Origin: Paragordius varius
Lineage: Eukaryota; Nematomorpha
Direction of reading: 5' to 3'
DNA length: 64,000 nt
Assembly (NCBI GenBank): GCA_964247055.1
Contig: OZ176054.1
Coordinates: forward strand, 12,400,001 to 12,464,000
Shown here one piece after another: positions 49,516 to 59,800 of the stretch (the first letter of the stretch is position 1; the number at the start of each line of letters is the position of its first letter). The notes beneath the pieces were generated by a model. The model had not been told where the DNA came from and did not search any database. It saw nothing but the letters and a program-made list of their open reading frames with translations. The translations under genes were made by a program, and so were the position numbers.

Positions 49516-52350
49516 GATATTTTTTAAGCCTAGTTTAGTCTTTATATGTATTTTAACAAGTTTAGGATTGTGTAATATTGGTTTAAAATAATAGGATATA
49601 TTAATTGAAAGTTTAACCCCTCCGTGGGTATATCTATATAAAAATTATAAAAAATGACATACATTATGTTTGAAGTTACATATATCAAAATAAAAAAATT
49701 AGAGAAGATGCAGTTTTATATAATCTTTATCACTTTCTCATACAAACATCACTTGTATGAATAAAATATTATTTGGCTAGCTGCAAATAATAAAAATACC
49801 ATAAAATACCATAATATACCATTTACAATCCAAATTCACCCTCAAACAATTCAAATTCCTAAAAATAAATTATGTGTTTTCGAGCTAATATAACTCATTA
49901 TTAATATAAAATATATTTTAATGTCATAATTTATTGTTTCAATACTATATTAATTTTTAACAAAATTTCATTATTTAAATATATAGGTATTTTTATATCT
50001 TAAACACTTAATTTCTTTTTGGGTGAATATAAATTGTTTGAAGGTGAATTTAAATTGTTCAAGGGTAAATTTAAAGAGTAAATGGTATATATTAATTATT
50101 GAGAACCACAAAAACCAATTCTAATTACCTTTATCCTTTTGCGGGCCTGAGTCAATTAAGGTAGAATCTAAATTTTTCTCCGAATTTTGTTGCCGATATT
50201 GTGAGCTAATTCCATCATCAAAATTACTATTAAATAATTCCAACTCTAACCTTTTATCTTGAGATGATTCTAATGATTGCGTGTTGATGTTGTTCTCTTG
50301 TGGTGGTTTGCTTAAACAAGCATCGACCCATTTAAGATATTCAATTTCGTTTGCCATGTCCTCTATATTGGCATTTAACAAGTCATTCTCATCACCATCA
50401 TAATCATCGTATATATCGCTCTGGGAATCAAGATGCATAGTGAAGAATGATTTATTTTCAGCATTTGTCATCACCACTGTTTTTGAGGTCGTTGATTGTG
50501 GATCTAACAATTTATTATCAGTAAGTGTAATGAAATGAAAAGTAAAATCAAAAAGAATATGTTTTAAATCCATTGTTTGAACTACAAATATGATATGATT
50601 AAATTTTATGTTTCAAAGGTTATTTAATGCAATTATTATAATAAGCCATTTTTAAAACTATATATACCGTTACCTGCCACATTCCTCCCATTTTCAATCA
50701 TATCTAATAGCATATCCTAAATATCATATATATACAATAAAACAAAATTATTATAGAAGTAAAAATTGTTTTTTATTTATTTAACAATTGGATACAACAC
50801 ATTAATTTTAGTCCTTGGAAATTGGGGTAGTTAAGATCCCAGGCCTGTTTAAAATTAAATAATTCAAACGATGGCAAAAATTTAGACTTATATAACATTA
50901 ATGAACCAAAGTATATAAAAAATTTCATTTAAATATACTTGATATTACTTATTTTTAGGTAAAACCTCAATGTAAAAATTCAGTCAACATGACATGTGTG
51001 CATTAAAAAAATTTAAAATAATACCAAATAGATACCGCTTTTAGTGTTTCATTCAATACTAGTTGTAATATAAATGAAAAAATAGCTTTCATTTTAGCTT
51101 TAAAATCAAATAAACACAATATTTTGCAACAATGTTGTAAAAAATGGTGTCAAAAAGTTTGATATTTTTTTAAAACCAAATTATATTTAGATATTTCGGC
51201 TTTTTCATATAATTTTTATTAGAATTGAAGCATAAATTTAAATTGGGACCGTTTCTTTCAGTAGTTTTTTAAAAATTTCAACTTAAATATAGTCTGGGGT
51301 ATTAAAATATCCCAATTTGAATAGTGTTAAAGATATAAAAAATTAAACGAAATCTATCTCAGCGACAATCAAACCGCGTTGGGGACATATTAACAAAAAT
51401 TATTTGAAATTGTACATCAATAGAGTCTCTGCATTAGCGCCCTTTATAATAAGGTTATTCTAAAGTACAGCGAAAATTAGTTCATACGTGAATTTGCGAT
51501 ATATAAATAGGGTTTCTTTTAAAGTTTCACTCTGTTAATATTCAAAAGTGATTTATATTTATATACAATGGCAAATATATCAAATTGAAGCTACCGAATG
51601 CGACAATTCAAGTCTATTTTATACAAAACTACAATTATATCATAAAGATACTGGGCTTTATGTTTCATAATATAAAATTGAAAACCCAAACAATACTTAC
51701 GGTTTTGGATAAAGAAGAATCAAAAGAAGGCGAAATAATATTTCTTTCAATTTCTTTTTCGATCGTAAAATCTTCATCGTCATCATCGGAGGGAAACTCA
51801 ATATCGCCAAATTTTAACCCATTATGATCGTTATTTGAATATCCAGATCCGGTTTTAAGAGGTGTCTCAAATATTTTGATCGTTTCAGCATCGTAGTTTA
51901 TGTCAGCAATTGCTTTATTAGCTAAAATTGGAGAAAGAACTGGCCATATACTCGATGAAATGTTCTGTGGTAATTATGATTTTTATATTTTATAGAAAAG
52001 AATCTATTTGAATGTAAACTTTAAAAAAATGGATTATACCCCACTTTTCTTTAGATCCTTAACCTTTGATCGAGTGTACTTAGGATAAAAATCTGGAATA
52101 ATATATTTTAATTTTCCAATTTTTTCATCCTTACTCTTTTCATTGGTAGGGCTAGTGTCGGACAAATGTTTTTTGAGATATGTTTTAACGTTTTCATCTG
52201 CTATCAAACACTTTATTTTTGAGAAAAAAAGGATACCTTTAGAATATTTTTGACATTGAAGGTAGTTAAATTGTTTTTCTTTGCGGCATCTTCCAATATA
52301 TTTTCAAGGTCTGAATCATGCGAACCTTCTGTAAGATTTTCTTTCATCAT
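35739..52350 (-). CDS. GON4L: GON4L / YARP (muscle-wasted) chromatin protein homologue, 18 exons
   Basis: Exons: 52350-52237, 52210-52040, 51964-51701, 50716-50674, 50581-50129, 49375-49262, 47976-47651, 47149-47063, 46420-46186, 45559-45326, 43012-41397, 41322-41161, 40461-40285, 39349-39165, 38695-38558, 37642-37263, 36873-36764, 35966-35739. Phases agree at all junctions; 5037 nt, 1678 aa. GON4L signatures in order: EDAAKKNNLTTFNVKNIL (residues 21-38; human EEAATKNNLTVTNVKRIL); acidic PSDDDDEDF; EYLKWVDACL; DDDPEYDL...LRDDRAVHVS then RKELNDLLNELF (about 355-395); MQQHIQLLMQTYLLG; QKELGTFF; FLPSESRLLALGISYF (about 695); two helical PAH-like repeats (1219-1332); a C-terminal Myb/SANT-like module (VWSKDMDIILIKGLQ, 1604-1678). 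Family role: nuclear corepressor linked to YY1, SIN3/HDAC and histone-gene control. The first ATG is tentative: 'K-C-D-C-H' precedes it in frame after an AG, so an upstream exon is possible. Confidence 0.92.
35978..36216. mobile_element. MITE family B copy (GON4L intron)
   Basis: ATACCATTTACAATTCAAAT left and TTTGAACTGTAAATGGTAT right; begins 12 bp upstream of the last GON4L exon. Confidence 0.65.
36950..37247. mobile_element. MITE family B copy (GON4L intron)
   Basis: TACCATTTACAATTCAAATT left and AATTTTAAATGGTAT right with the shared core. Confidence 0.7.
37666..37940. mobile_element. MITE family A copy (GON4L intron)
   Basis: TA-CAGTAAAAATTGAAATTA left, 'atttttaccgta' right; begins 24 bp upstream (minus-strand sense) of the exon at 37642. 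Confidence 0.65.
38087..38374. mobile_element. MITE family B copy (GON4L intron)
   Basis: TACCATTTACAATTTAAATT left, GCAAATGGTATA right; two CACCCTTGAACAATT blocks. Confidence 0.7.
38748..38936. mobile_element. MITE family A copy (short, GON4L intron)
   Basis: AGAAATTGAAATTATACGGA left and TCGTCCGTATAATTTCAATT..TTTTACTGTA right; about 190 bp, deleted in the middle. Confidence 0.6.
39354..39655. mobile_element. MITE family A copy (GON4L intron)
   Basis: GAATTATACGGACAAAACGT left, ACGTTTTGTCCTTATAATTT right; starts just upstream of the acceptor of exon 39349-39165. Confidence 0.65.
39758..40046. mobile_element. hAT-type MITE (GON4L intron)
   Basis: 289 bp. CAGGGGTATTTAAAAATGGC left and GTAGTTGATACCCCTG right. 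Target duplication atctaaac / agctaaaa (6 of 8). Decayed member of the CAGGGGTGTCCAAC group. Confidence 0.65.
40535..40722. mobile_element. MITE family C copy (GON4L intron)
   Basis: TACAGTATGCATTTTAATGG left; arms GGGGGCAATTTGCAACACAG / TGTTGCAAATTGCC; right end AACCATTAAAATGCAT. Near-complete hairpin. Confidence 0.75.
43036..44727 (-). mobile_element. Helitron-like element with internal 478-bp tandem array
   Basis: Read on the minus strand it begins A|TCTATATATTTATAAAAATG (44727 downward). It ends with two adjacent hairpins (GAAGTCC-gaa-GGACTTC, then CTCGGGCTGC-gta-GCAGCACGAG), nine more bases and CTAG|T at 43036. TC..hairpin..CTAG between A and T is the Helitron end pattern. Inside, two copies of exactly 478 bp (43443-43920 and 43921-44398) are almost identical, with diverged partial copies on both sides. 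The 5' terminal motif recurs at 43192, giving a possible 157-bp mini-element 43192-43036. There is a run of about 17 G near 43087-43105. No Rep/helicase gene, so non-autonomous. Any open frames here are repeat artefacts. Confidence 0.5.
43443..44398. repeat. Tandem duplication, 2 x 478 bp
   Basis: Units 43443-43920 and 43921-44398 look identical or nearly so over their whole length, including 'gactcgactatgttcagcgc' and 'ggggtgggcccgaactggga'. A third, partly diverged unit continues to about 44700. Much younger than the MITEs around it. Confidence 0.9.
44768..45010. mobile_element. MITE family A copy (GON4L intron)
   Basis: GTAATTATACGGACAAAACG left, 'acattttgtttgtacaac' right; diverged. Confidence 0.55.
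46841..47036. mobile_element. MITE family C copy (GON4L intron)
   Basis: TATAGTATGCACTTTAATGG left, AACCATTAAAATACGTACTG right; hairpin arms intact. Lies just 26 bp from the donor side of exon 47149-47063. Confidence 0.75.
48029..48535. mobile_element. MITE family B copy with expanded minisatellite arm
   Basis: TACCATTTACAGTTTAATTT left and TTGAATTGTAAACGGTATA right. The right arm (48282-48520) holds about a dozen tandem copies of a roughly 21-bp unit, GAATTGTTCAAGGGTGAATTT; other B copies have one to three. In the GON4L intron between exons 49375-49262 and 47976-47651. Confidence 0.8.
49814..50089. mobile_element. MITE family B copy (GON4L intron)
   Basis: TATACCATTTACAATCCAAA left and AGAGTAAATGGTATA right with TTCAAGGGTAAATTTAAA. 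Confidence 0.7.
50786..51326. mobile_element. MITE family D copy (GON4L intron)
   Basis: AACTTGG-type end (CAATTGGATACAACACATTA) to TTTGAATAGTG, with TTAA at 50782-50785 and 51327-51330. Same inner order as the 4913 copy ('aacatgacatgtgtgca', 'gggaccgtttctttcagtag'). Confidence 0.7.
52211..52236 (-). other. 26-nt intron in GON4L
   Basis: Minus strand gtatcc...ataaag. Joins NVKNILK to CLIADENVKTYL, matching human GON4L in this place and keeping phase 0. The donor GTATCCTTT equals the U12-type 5' splice-site consensus, but no U12 branch motif fits in 26 nt. Confidence 0.8.
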
Positions 52351-52574
52351 ATGACAATCACACTTCTAAAAGCTCGAAAAATATGATTAGCAATATACCG
52401 CGTTATTTCAAAAAATATTGGTTTAAACGATAAGATATTGGTAGTGCACCTAATAAAAAAACTTTCAGGACTTAGTAGCCTCTTAACCGATATTGAATGG
52501 CTTAAGAAATTATTTTGGCTCTAAATCTTTACACCAAGAATTAAGTTTGCATTTAGTGCCATTAGCAATTTTAA

Positions 52575-53743
52575 CACTTAGATACAACACACTCATTTTA
52601 GTCCTTCAATTCAAATTGGGGTAGTTGGATACCCCAGGCCTGCTTAAAATCAAATACTTTAAAAAGTATGGAAGAAATCGAATTCATGGCAAAATTTTGC
52701 ACTTATATAACATTAATAAACCTAAATATATAAAAAAATTTATTCAAAAATATTTGATATTAAATATTTTATGTTAAAACCGAAAGGTAAAAATTTCGTC
52801 AACGTGACATGTGTCAAATGGTAAAATTAAAAAATAATACATAATAAACCGCTTTTTTTATTTCTATCAATGTTAGATGTAATTTATATCAAAATTTAGC
52901 TTTAGTTCTACCCTTGAAATTGAATTAACACTTCGATTCAAATTGGGGTATCTAAATAACCCAGACTAAATTTAAGTTAGAATTTTTAAAAAACTACTGA
53001 AGGAAACGGTCTCAATTTAAATTTATGCTTCTATCTAGATGAATATTATATAAATATGCCAAAATATCTTGATAAAATTTTGTTTTGAAAAAAAAGTTCC
53101 ATCTCAAACTACTTCGACGCCATTTTTATTTTACAAAATTTTTGCAAAATATCGTTTTCTTTTAATTTTAAGGGTAAAACTATAGCTAATTTTTAATATA
53201 AATTACATCTAACATTGATAGAAATAGAGAAAGCGGTTTATTTGGTATTATTTTTTAATTTTACCATTTAACACATGTCACGTTGACGAAATTTTTACAT
53301 GACGGTTTTAGCTAAAAATATTTAATATCAAATATTTTTGAATAAATTTTTTTATATATTTAGGTTTATTAATGTTATATAAGTGCAAAATTTTGCCATG
53401 GATTCGATTCCTTTGATACTTTGTAAAGTATTTGATTTTAAACAGGCCTGGGGTATCCAACTACCCCAATTTGAATCGAAGGACAAAAATTAGTGTATTT
53501 TATCCAAGTGTTAAGACGATATTTTGCGAAAATTTTGTAAAATAAAAATGGCGTCGAATTAGTTTGAAATGGAACTATTTTTTTCAAAACAAAATTTGAT
53601 TAAGATATTTTGGCATATTTATATAATTTTTATCAGGATAGAAGCATAAATTTAAATTGGGACCGTTTCCTTCAGTAGTTTTTTAAAAATCCTAATTTAA
53701 ATTTAGCCTGGGGTATTTGGATACCCCAATTTGAATCGAAGTG
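52575..53743. mobile_element. MITE family D copy interrupted by a second D copy
   Basis: Outer copy: CACTTAGATACAACACACTC at 52575 (TTAA at 52571-52574) to TTTGAATCGAAGTG at 53743. It is split by an inverted D copy at 52929-53510. Halves 52575-52924 and 53515-53743 align end to end with the uninterrupted copies. Confidence 0.8.
52929..53510. mobile_element. MITE family D copy, inverted, nested
   Basis: 582 bp, CACTTCGATTCAAATTGGGG to TTTATCCAAGTG, flanked by TTAA at 52925-52928 and 53511-53514. The host element supplies the empty site, proving a 4-bp TTAA duplication and hence a piggyBac-type mechanism. Confidence 0.82.
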
Positions 53744-53747
53744 TTAT

Positions 53748-54180
53748 AAGCCACATGAGGTTTGTAAACCCCAGATTAACCCAGATTTATATAATTTTTA
53801 AAGCCGAATTTGTATTTTATCTTGATTTGTTGTAAACAATCGTACAAACAAAACTAAATACGATTTAGTGATGAATACGACATCATGTGTTTTAAGAACA
53901 GTGTTGATCCATATTTAAGCAATTTAAAATGTCCTGCAATCACAGGCTTGTAAAAAACTTGAATTTATGAAACAATTATAGCAGTAAATTATTATAATAT
54001 AATATTTATGGTTTGACAAAAATTTTGCCTTAAATCATTAACTATTTGTAAAAAACTAATTGATCCGATTACTAATGCTATTACGAAATAACGTAAATGT
54101 AGAAACTTAAATTATGGGCGGGTATGAAAATTTTTAAACTAGTTATAGAGTTATAATTGCAGAAAAATTTATCAAGGCTA
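53748..54180. other. Non-coding, nothing recognised
   Basis: AT-rich, no coding or repeat signal seen. Confidence 0.4.
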
Positions 54181-54450
54181 ATGATCATGAATAAAGTATT
54201 CAATGAGAACTTGGGGATATGTATTTTCTATTAAATCGATTTTTCTACATTTTTCAAATCATTTTTTTCCCCAGAGTTTTCTTTAAGATATAGCTGTTGT
54301 TTAATCATTCATTTTAATTATTCTGGGGTTCTCATATTGCTTTCGAGCTAAAACATACCTTTTCTAGAGAGTTATCATCACTGACTGCTCCACATACTCG
54401 ACCAATTCAGTCTCGATATATTTTGGAAATGTTCCAAATCTAAACTCCCG
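54180..54450 (-). pseudogene. Possible transposase trace (pogo/Tigger- or Psq-HTH-like)
   Basis: The minus strand reads FGTFPKYIETELVEYVEQ, reminiscent of the 'G.F...F..E.E.EL..Y' start of the Psq/CENP-B-type HTH in pogo-like transposases. In shifted frames, AISxRKLWGKK-like and RHxL-like pieces follow. Stops and shifts interrupt it. Weak, by eye only. Confidence 0.3.
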
Positions 54451-54459
54451 AAATAAATT

Positions 54460-57400
54460 TGAAATCGTAAGTTTTTTATAAGAAGGGGATTGGATGATTA
54501 AATTTTAAGCAAAACATTTAAAACAGTTATTTTAAAGCAATCATTTAATGAAAAATTTAACTTATGAAATGCTAAGCCATAGGAAAGCATCAGGGCCGAG
54601 TAGTACGTAACATTAGATCATTTAATTCAGTTACCTTATAATAAATTATCATTTTTGAAATTCTTGAAAAAATTAGTTTACAGATTTTGGATTAACTAAT
54701 GGAGAATAGTAGTGCTTTCAATTGCACCACTTCCTTTTTCTGTATATTCTATATTCTCTTAATATATTAAATGTTTCCCAAAGTGCGTCTTCGATTACCT
54801 CTCTACTTAATCCAAAATTACAAGGGCAGCCGATTCTGAGACTGGTTGGCCGGTACATATCCCTAAACTTTATCTATCAAAGTAAAAAGCAAAAATGACC
54901 ACATATACAATAGGAGAGATATATTTCTACTAGATAAAAAAGAAAGATATAAAAATGTTCAAACATATCAACTTTTATAAGGCAAATATTTTTTTAGTGA
55001 TTTTTATAAAACTTGCAAAACATATAATTATAAAAGTAAGCCATATTATTGAGTAAATCTCTTAAATTATTGTAGGTAAAAAATAGTAAAAAAACTTCAC
55101 ATGCAACATTTTTATGTCATAAAACTAGCAGCTGTACACTTATATATATACACTAATTAATATTTTAATAAACTTCAAACATAAGACAATGCAAAGAAAT
55201 TAAATTAATTTTGTTCTTGCCAATCACATAACTTAGATCGTTTAAATTCTTTTTATTTAATATTGTGAGCTTTTATTTGCCAATCCTTAGTTCCATAATT
55301 TGAGCGAGTCACACATAAAGTTCCAGACGGCCTAATGTTGGACACCTCTTTTTTAAACCTCAGGATTTTGTATCCCATATTGCCATTAAACAAAAATGTT
55401 TATATTAAAATTGCACCTAATCAAGTTAATATTGAACTATTACTAACATTCTTGTTATTTTTCAAAAAGTTGACCTTTTTATTAAACATAGTTGGACCTA
55501 ATCCTAGAGCTAAATGCTCAACCAAGTTCCCAATTAAAAAGGAAATGTGTGAGAAATAATTGCCAGGAATGTAATATTCTTATGTGGAGGAGTATTATAC
55601 AGAGGTCCTTACTATGTGGATACTTAAGCCCTAGGCAATGATCTTTATTATTAATCAGTAGGGAAGTAATGGAATTCATATGCCGGTATACTTTTTTACG
55701 GAAAAATGTGTAAATATTATTTGGAAAATCTATTTCGCAAAAGCCTGGTTAAAGTTACGGGAAAATTTAGACTAAATCCTGGGGGGTGGGCATTTTTAAA
55801 TTAATTAAAAATTTCCGCTTTAAAATTTGATACATATTTCACAAAATCGCTTAAGATTCAATATTTTGGAAAACCCCATTTTTTGTTGTAGATGAAACAA
55901 CGGGCTATTTCATAATAATTATCCAGACACTCTCGGCACATTCAATTATACGAATGGGGTAAGACGTTTTCAGCAACAGTGAGCACAAACTCAGCAGGCA
56001 TATAGTACATTTTAATAAATATTTATATTCTGATAGATAAAAAGTATAAGGATACTCAGGTGTGCTTTTGGTTTTGACCCTTATAATGTAAAAATAATTG
56101 ACCTAACCGGCGCATTTATGGTAACAATATTTTTTTATTGAAAGCTAATTCTTTATTAAAAAATATTATTAATATACAATATACAATATTTCACTAATGC
56201 CGAGATTTTGTGTTGTCGTAGAATAACACCAAAATAGAAAATTAATAAAATATGCATACTTTGCTTTAGGTTTAAATTATAGCCAAAATTTGTTGAGGGA
56301 TAAACGTGGTGAAAACGTTGTAAAAACGTTTAAGAAGCTATAAAAACACTTTTTCATTGAGGATATTGCTAATATTTCAATCACTGCAAAATTTAGAATT
56401 AAAGGTTGATATTTTTCTTGATTTTAATAAACTTTGGCTATATGCCATTTAATCCATCATAAATGAAGACAGAATTGAAAAAAATTTTGGAGTGGAAGAA
56501 TTGTTCAGCATAATCGATTTATGAAAAAATGTTATTATAATATCTAAAAGCATTTTTCTTTCTGATTATATTTCAAATTACCATGAAGTACGGCTCAACA
56601 AATTTTGTCAAAAATTTAAATTTAAAGCAAAGTATGCATTATTTTTGGTGTCATTAAAATTATTGTCGCGGTAATGTAGGCATTGCTTGGCTTTTAAAAA
56701 TTAGCCTATTTTAGATCGAAAGGAGTCCAAAATTTAGCTACTTTCGGAGCTTACTTATATAATAACTAATATATATTTTGTGCTTTTTATATCTGGTTAT
56801 TGATATAGATGAGTGTGTTTTAAAATTAAGTGTTTTATCACCAGAACGTTTTATTTAACAAAATGGGCTAAAATTTTGTCATTTTCCATTAAGGATTTAT
56901 GACACACTCTACATAACTTTCTCAATTCAGTCCTAAGGCCAAAACCAATATTCTACTTTTCATATCGTATAAATATTTCATTCGGTCGCTTCATTTCATA
57001 AGATTGGGCCTAAATTAAAGGTTTATTTAGAAAAAGCTTTAGACACACTCAGATTTCCAAATGGATAGTTAACCTATAGGTTTGAACGAGTCCAAACCTT
57101 GTTTAAATACCATTTTTTTTATAAACTCAAATTTCTGAAGTTGAACTTAGAGGCTTATAAAAAATTGTTCTTGGCGCATAGATAGTTTAAGTTAATTTCT
57201 TTTTAATGTTAATGGGCCCTTATCTCAATATCCTTGCATATTTATAAGTTTTAATTATTATAGAACGGCTTTTATAGATTTTCTTCAGGAGAATCTTAGA
57301 TTTGAAGTATTCTATGTATCCGTCAGATCTATTAATAAGGAAATAATGGGTTAAAATTTTTAACCCTATAAGGATAACATTAACGAATGTGCTATATTTA

Positions 57401-57820
57401 GTGTTTTTATCATTTGAAATAAAATAAAATTTACAAAATATTTCTGAAAAAAACCAAGAGCATCAGAACTATCAAAATATTTTTTTGCTACCTCATGTGT
57501 ATATAAGATGTAATGTTTTCTGCATAAAATAATAGGGCAAAAATAAAATATTTTTTTATAACACTTTCCTTCAACTAAAATTATTTTTATGATGCCTAAT
57601 ATCACTTTTTTGGATCAGCATTCATTTACGGTAAATACATCTGTTGTGTAAATTTTAGCCTTGATTTAGCATAAATTCAACATTCAAAGCTCTAAAAAAA
57701 GTATTATTAAATTTTTGTTATAAAATTTATTTATTTTTTATTATATTTTTCCATATTTGTTATAGTTTTACATTTTTTTAAATAAATAAATAGTTTCTAT
57801 ACAGATGTTTATATAGGGTT
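54460..57820. other. Gene-poor stretch with transposon ends
   Basis: Near 55295-55345 there is a hAT-like right end (GTTCCAGACGGCCTAATGTTGGACACCTC), whose left end I cannot place. On the minus strand near 54745-54850 a short open stretch (FGLSREVIEDALWETFNIL) could be a decayed ORF or an exon, but nothing joins it. Otherwise nothing is recognised up to the ATG at 57821. Confidence 0.4.
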
Positions 57821-59800
57821 ATGGAAACAAATTACCCATTACGGACCAAACCCCGAATATCATATTTTTCTCGAGAAGTAAACTTTATATGTTAATTTTA
57901 GACCATAATCAAACCATCTGAAAAGCCAAAAAATAAAAATACTTTTCCATGTATATTTTGTTATCAAAAGTTGAAAACATTTCAAGAATTAAAAAATCAC
58001 AGAGTTATTTGTCATCGAAATTATTTAGAAATCGATAATATTATCCATAAATATTACATTCAAAATGCAAAATTTTCCGACATATACAACTTGCAATTCA
58101 ATCCAAATAATGATTACCAAAGTAATTTTCTCGCTCAACCCATTTATGTGAATTATGAAAAACATTTTTGCCTTCGCAAAACAATCCCTGAAAATCGCTT
58201 TCTTTATAATTTATACTTGTCAACCTTACTTCAATACTTTCCATCCCAAAAATACCTTGATCCTCCTCACTATAACAACGATATATTTATATTGGATAAT
58301 TGTATTACGTATGGAAAAAAACAGCTTTATAAGACTACAGATCTAATTAAACACCAAATATTATTGTATATATATCGCTTGAATCAATTAACATCGAATC
58401 CTTTACCCAAATTTTTGACTGCTAAAGATTATCCACTAATTAAGGCTATTATTCATTTCTGTCAACATTACATGAAAAATAAATCGAAAAATCGGCCCTT
58501 TGACATACCTCAAGAATTGGAATTATGTTTTGATTTGGACACTGATGTGAGAACGCAAAATATGCAAATTATAAGAGCCAGAAATTTTCAACGCCCCATA
58601 GGTATTAAACCCCGTGAATGTCCGGTGGCTATAAGCATGTTCGATAAGCTTGTTTTATACATGATTCGTAAAATGAATCCAAAAGTTGAATGTTTAACTC
58701 CCTCTTTGGATCACAAACTGGGTGTAAGAGATCGGATAGCCCATAAGAAACGTATTAAATGTGCTGAACATTGTAACACAATCCTTAATGATATAAATGA
58801 CGCATTTATATCATCATCCTTAAATACAATCAACGATGTATTTGATGAAATTGTCAATATGAGCCAACGGGAAACTCAACAAAGCCTATCACATTCCTCG
58901 GCAGACGATCCTTCAATCTATGCCACATATTGTGATTGTTGTTGGCGAGGTCTAACCCCATCAAACAGCTTTCCGAATAATTTATCTCACAAAGTTTTGT
59001 GTGAGAAAAAATCATCCACGTTTCATTCACCCAAAATGGTTACCGCTAAAAAACTAATCAGACCCAAAAATCTAGTTGTTAAAACCGATTTGGATTATTC
59101 CACCACATTAACATGTACTAACCCCTCGGTACCTAAATTGAAACCGCTTGTGTCTCCTTGCTTAGCTATTAAACGCAAATATACCAAGCGCCATATCCAG
59201 AATTTTCAACACACTCAAAATCACGAGATAAATAATACTCAACAAGTCAAAAAATATGTCCTTAACCCAACACATGTTAACTCCATTCAAGAAATAACTA
59301 ATAATTATAAAAATTCTGTTCCACATGTTCTTCACAAATCAACCAATATTAATTTGGTTGATTTGACAGATGAGGATAATAATTACAAAACTCCAACAAA
59401 TCATGAGAAAATGCTCAACGGAAACCTGAATTGCCAAGAAACTATTTTTTCATTTTCATCATCACAAAAACGAAAGTTGGATTCTAACACTCAGGATAGT
59501 GTATTTAAAAATTTTAGTATTAACGGAACAAAGACTGAAAGTTTGATGCGAAAAAAGTTTCAGAGATTAGATAATGAGGTGTCGCATAGTAAAAACATAC
59601 GATCGTTACCTATGATAATTTTATATTGTCACATTTGTAAACATTATGAATTGGTATCGACTCAAGACCAGATTAAAGGAAAAATTTCAGATCACTCCTC
59701 TTTGTTCCATAAAGATACTCAACTCGATATAAAGTTTTCTCAAAAAAATGATAATAAAAATGGCACAAATATATTATTAGTTGAATGTAATAAAAGTTAA
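57821..59800 (+). CDS. C2H2-type zinc-finger protein, unrecognised family, two exons
   Basis: Exon 1 is 57821-57877 (METNYPLRTKPRISYFSRE), the intron is 57878-57901 (24 nt), and exon 2 is 57902-59800; 651 aa. A finger at about residues 36-57 has C-x2-C-x12-H-x4-H (C-I-F-C ... H-R-V-I-C-H). It directly follows an N-terminal basic-aromatic stretch. A second Cys pair (C-D-C-C-W-R-G) lies about residue 370, and a possible terminal finger C-H-I-C ... H-S-S-L-F-H near residues 600-628. A hydrophobic/acidic NLVDLTDEDN motif (about 505) looks like a SUMO-interacting motif. The middle is helical with basic clusters (IAHKKRIKC). No membrane segment; a nuclear protein is likely. The finger spacing equals that of SUZ12, but the VEFS box is not evident, so I do not assign it. 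AATAAA at 59803-59808. Confidence 0.8.
57878..57901 (+). other. 24-nt intron in the zinc-finger gene
   Basis: gtaaactttat...aattttag. Joining 57877 to 57902 keeps phase 0 and supplies an ATG-started first exon. The downstream frame has no ATG close upstream of the finger. Confidence 0.75.

Noticed and set aside
55560-56000. Possible Merlin/ISXO2-like transposase remnant
   Set aside because: Only scattered residues in changing frames; not enough to name a family.
57902-59800. SUZ12 assignment for the zinc-finger gene
   Set aside because: Only the finger spacing matches; the VEFS box and the sequence after the finger do not.
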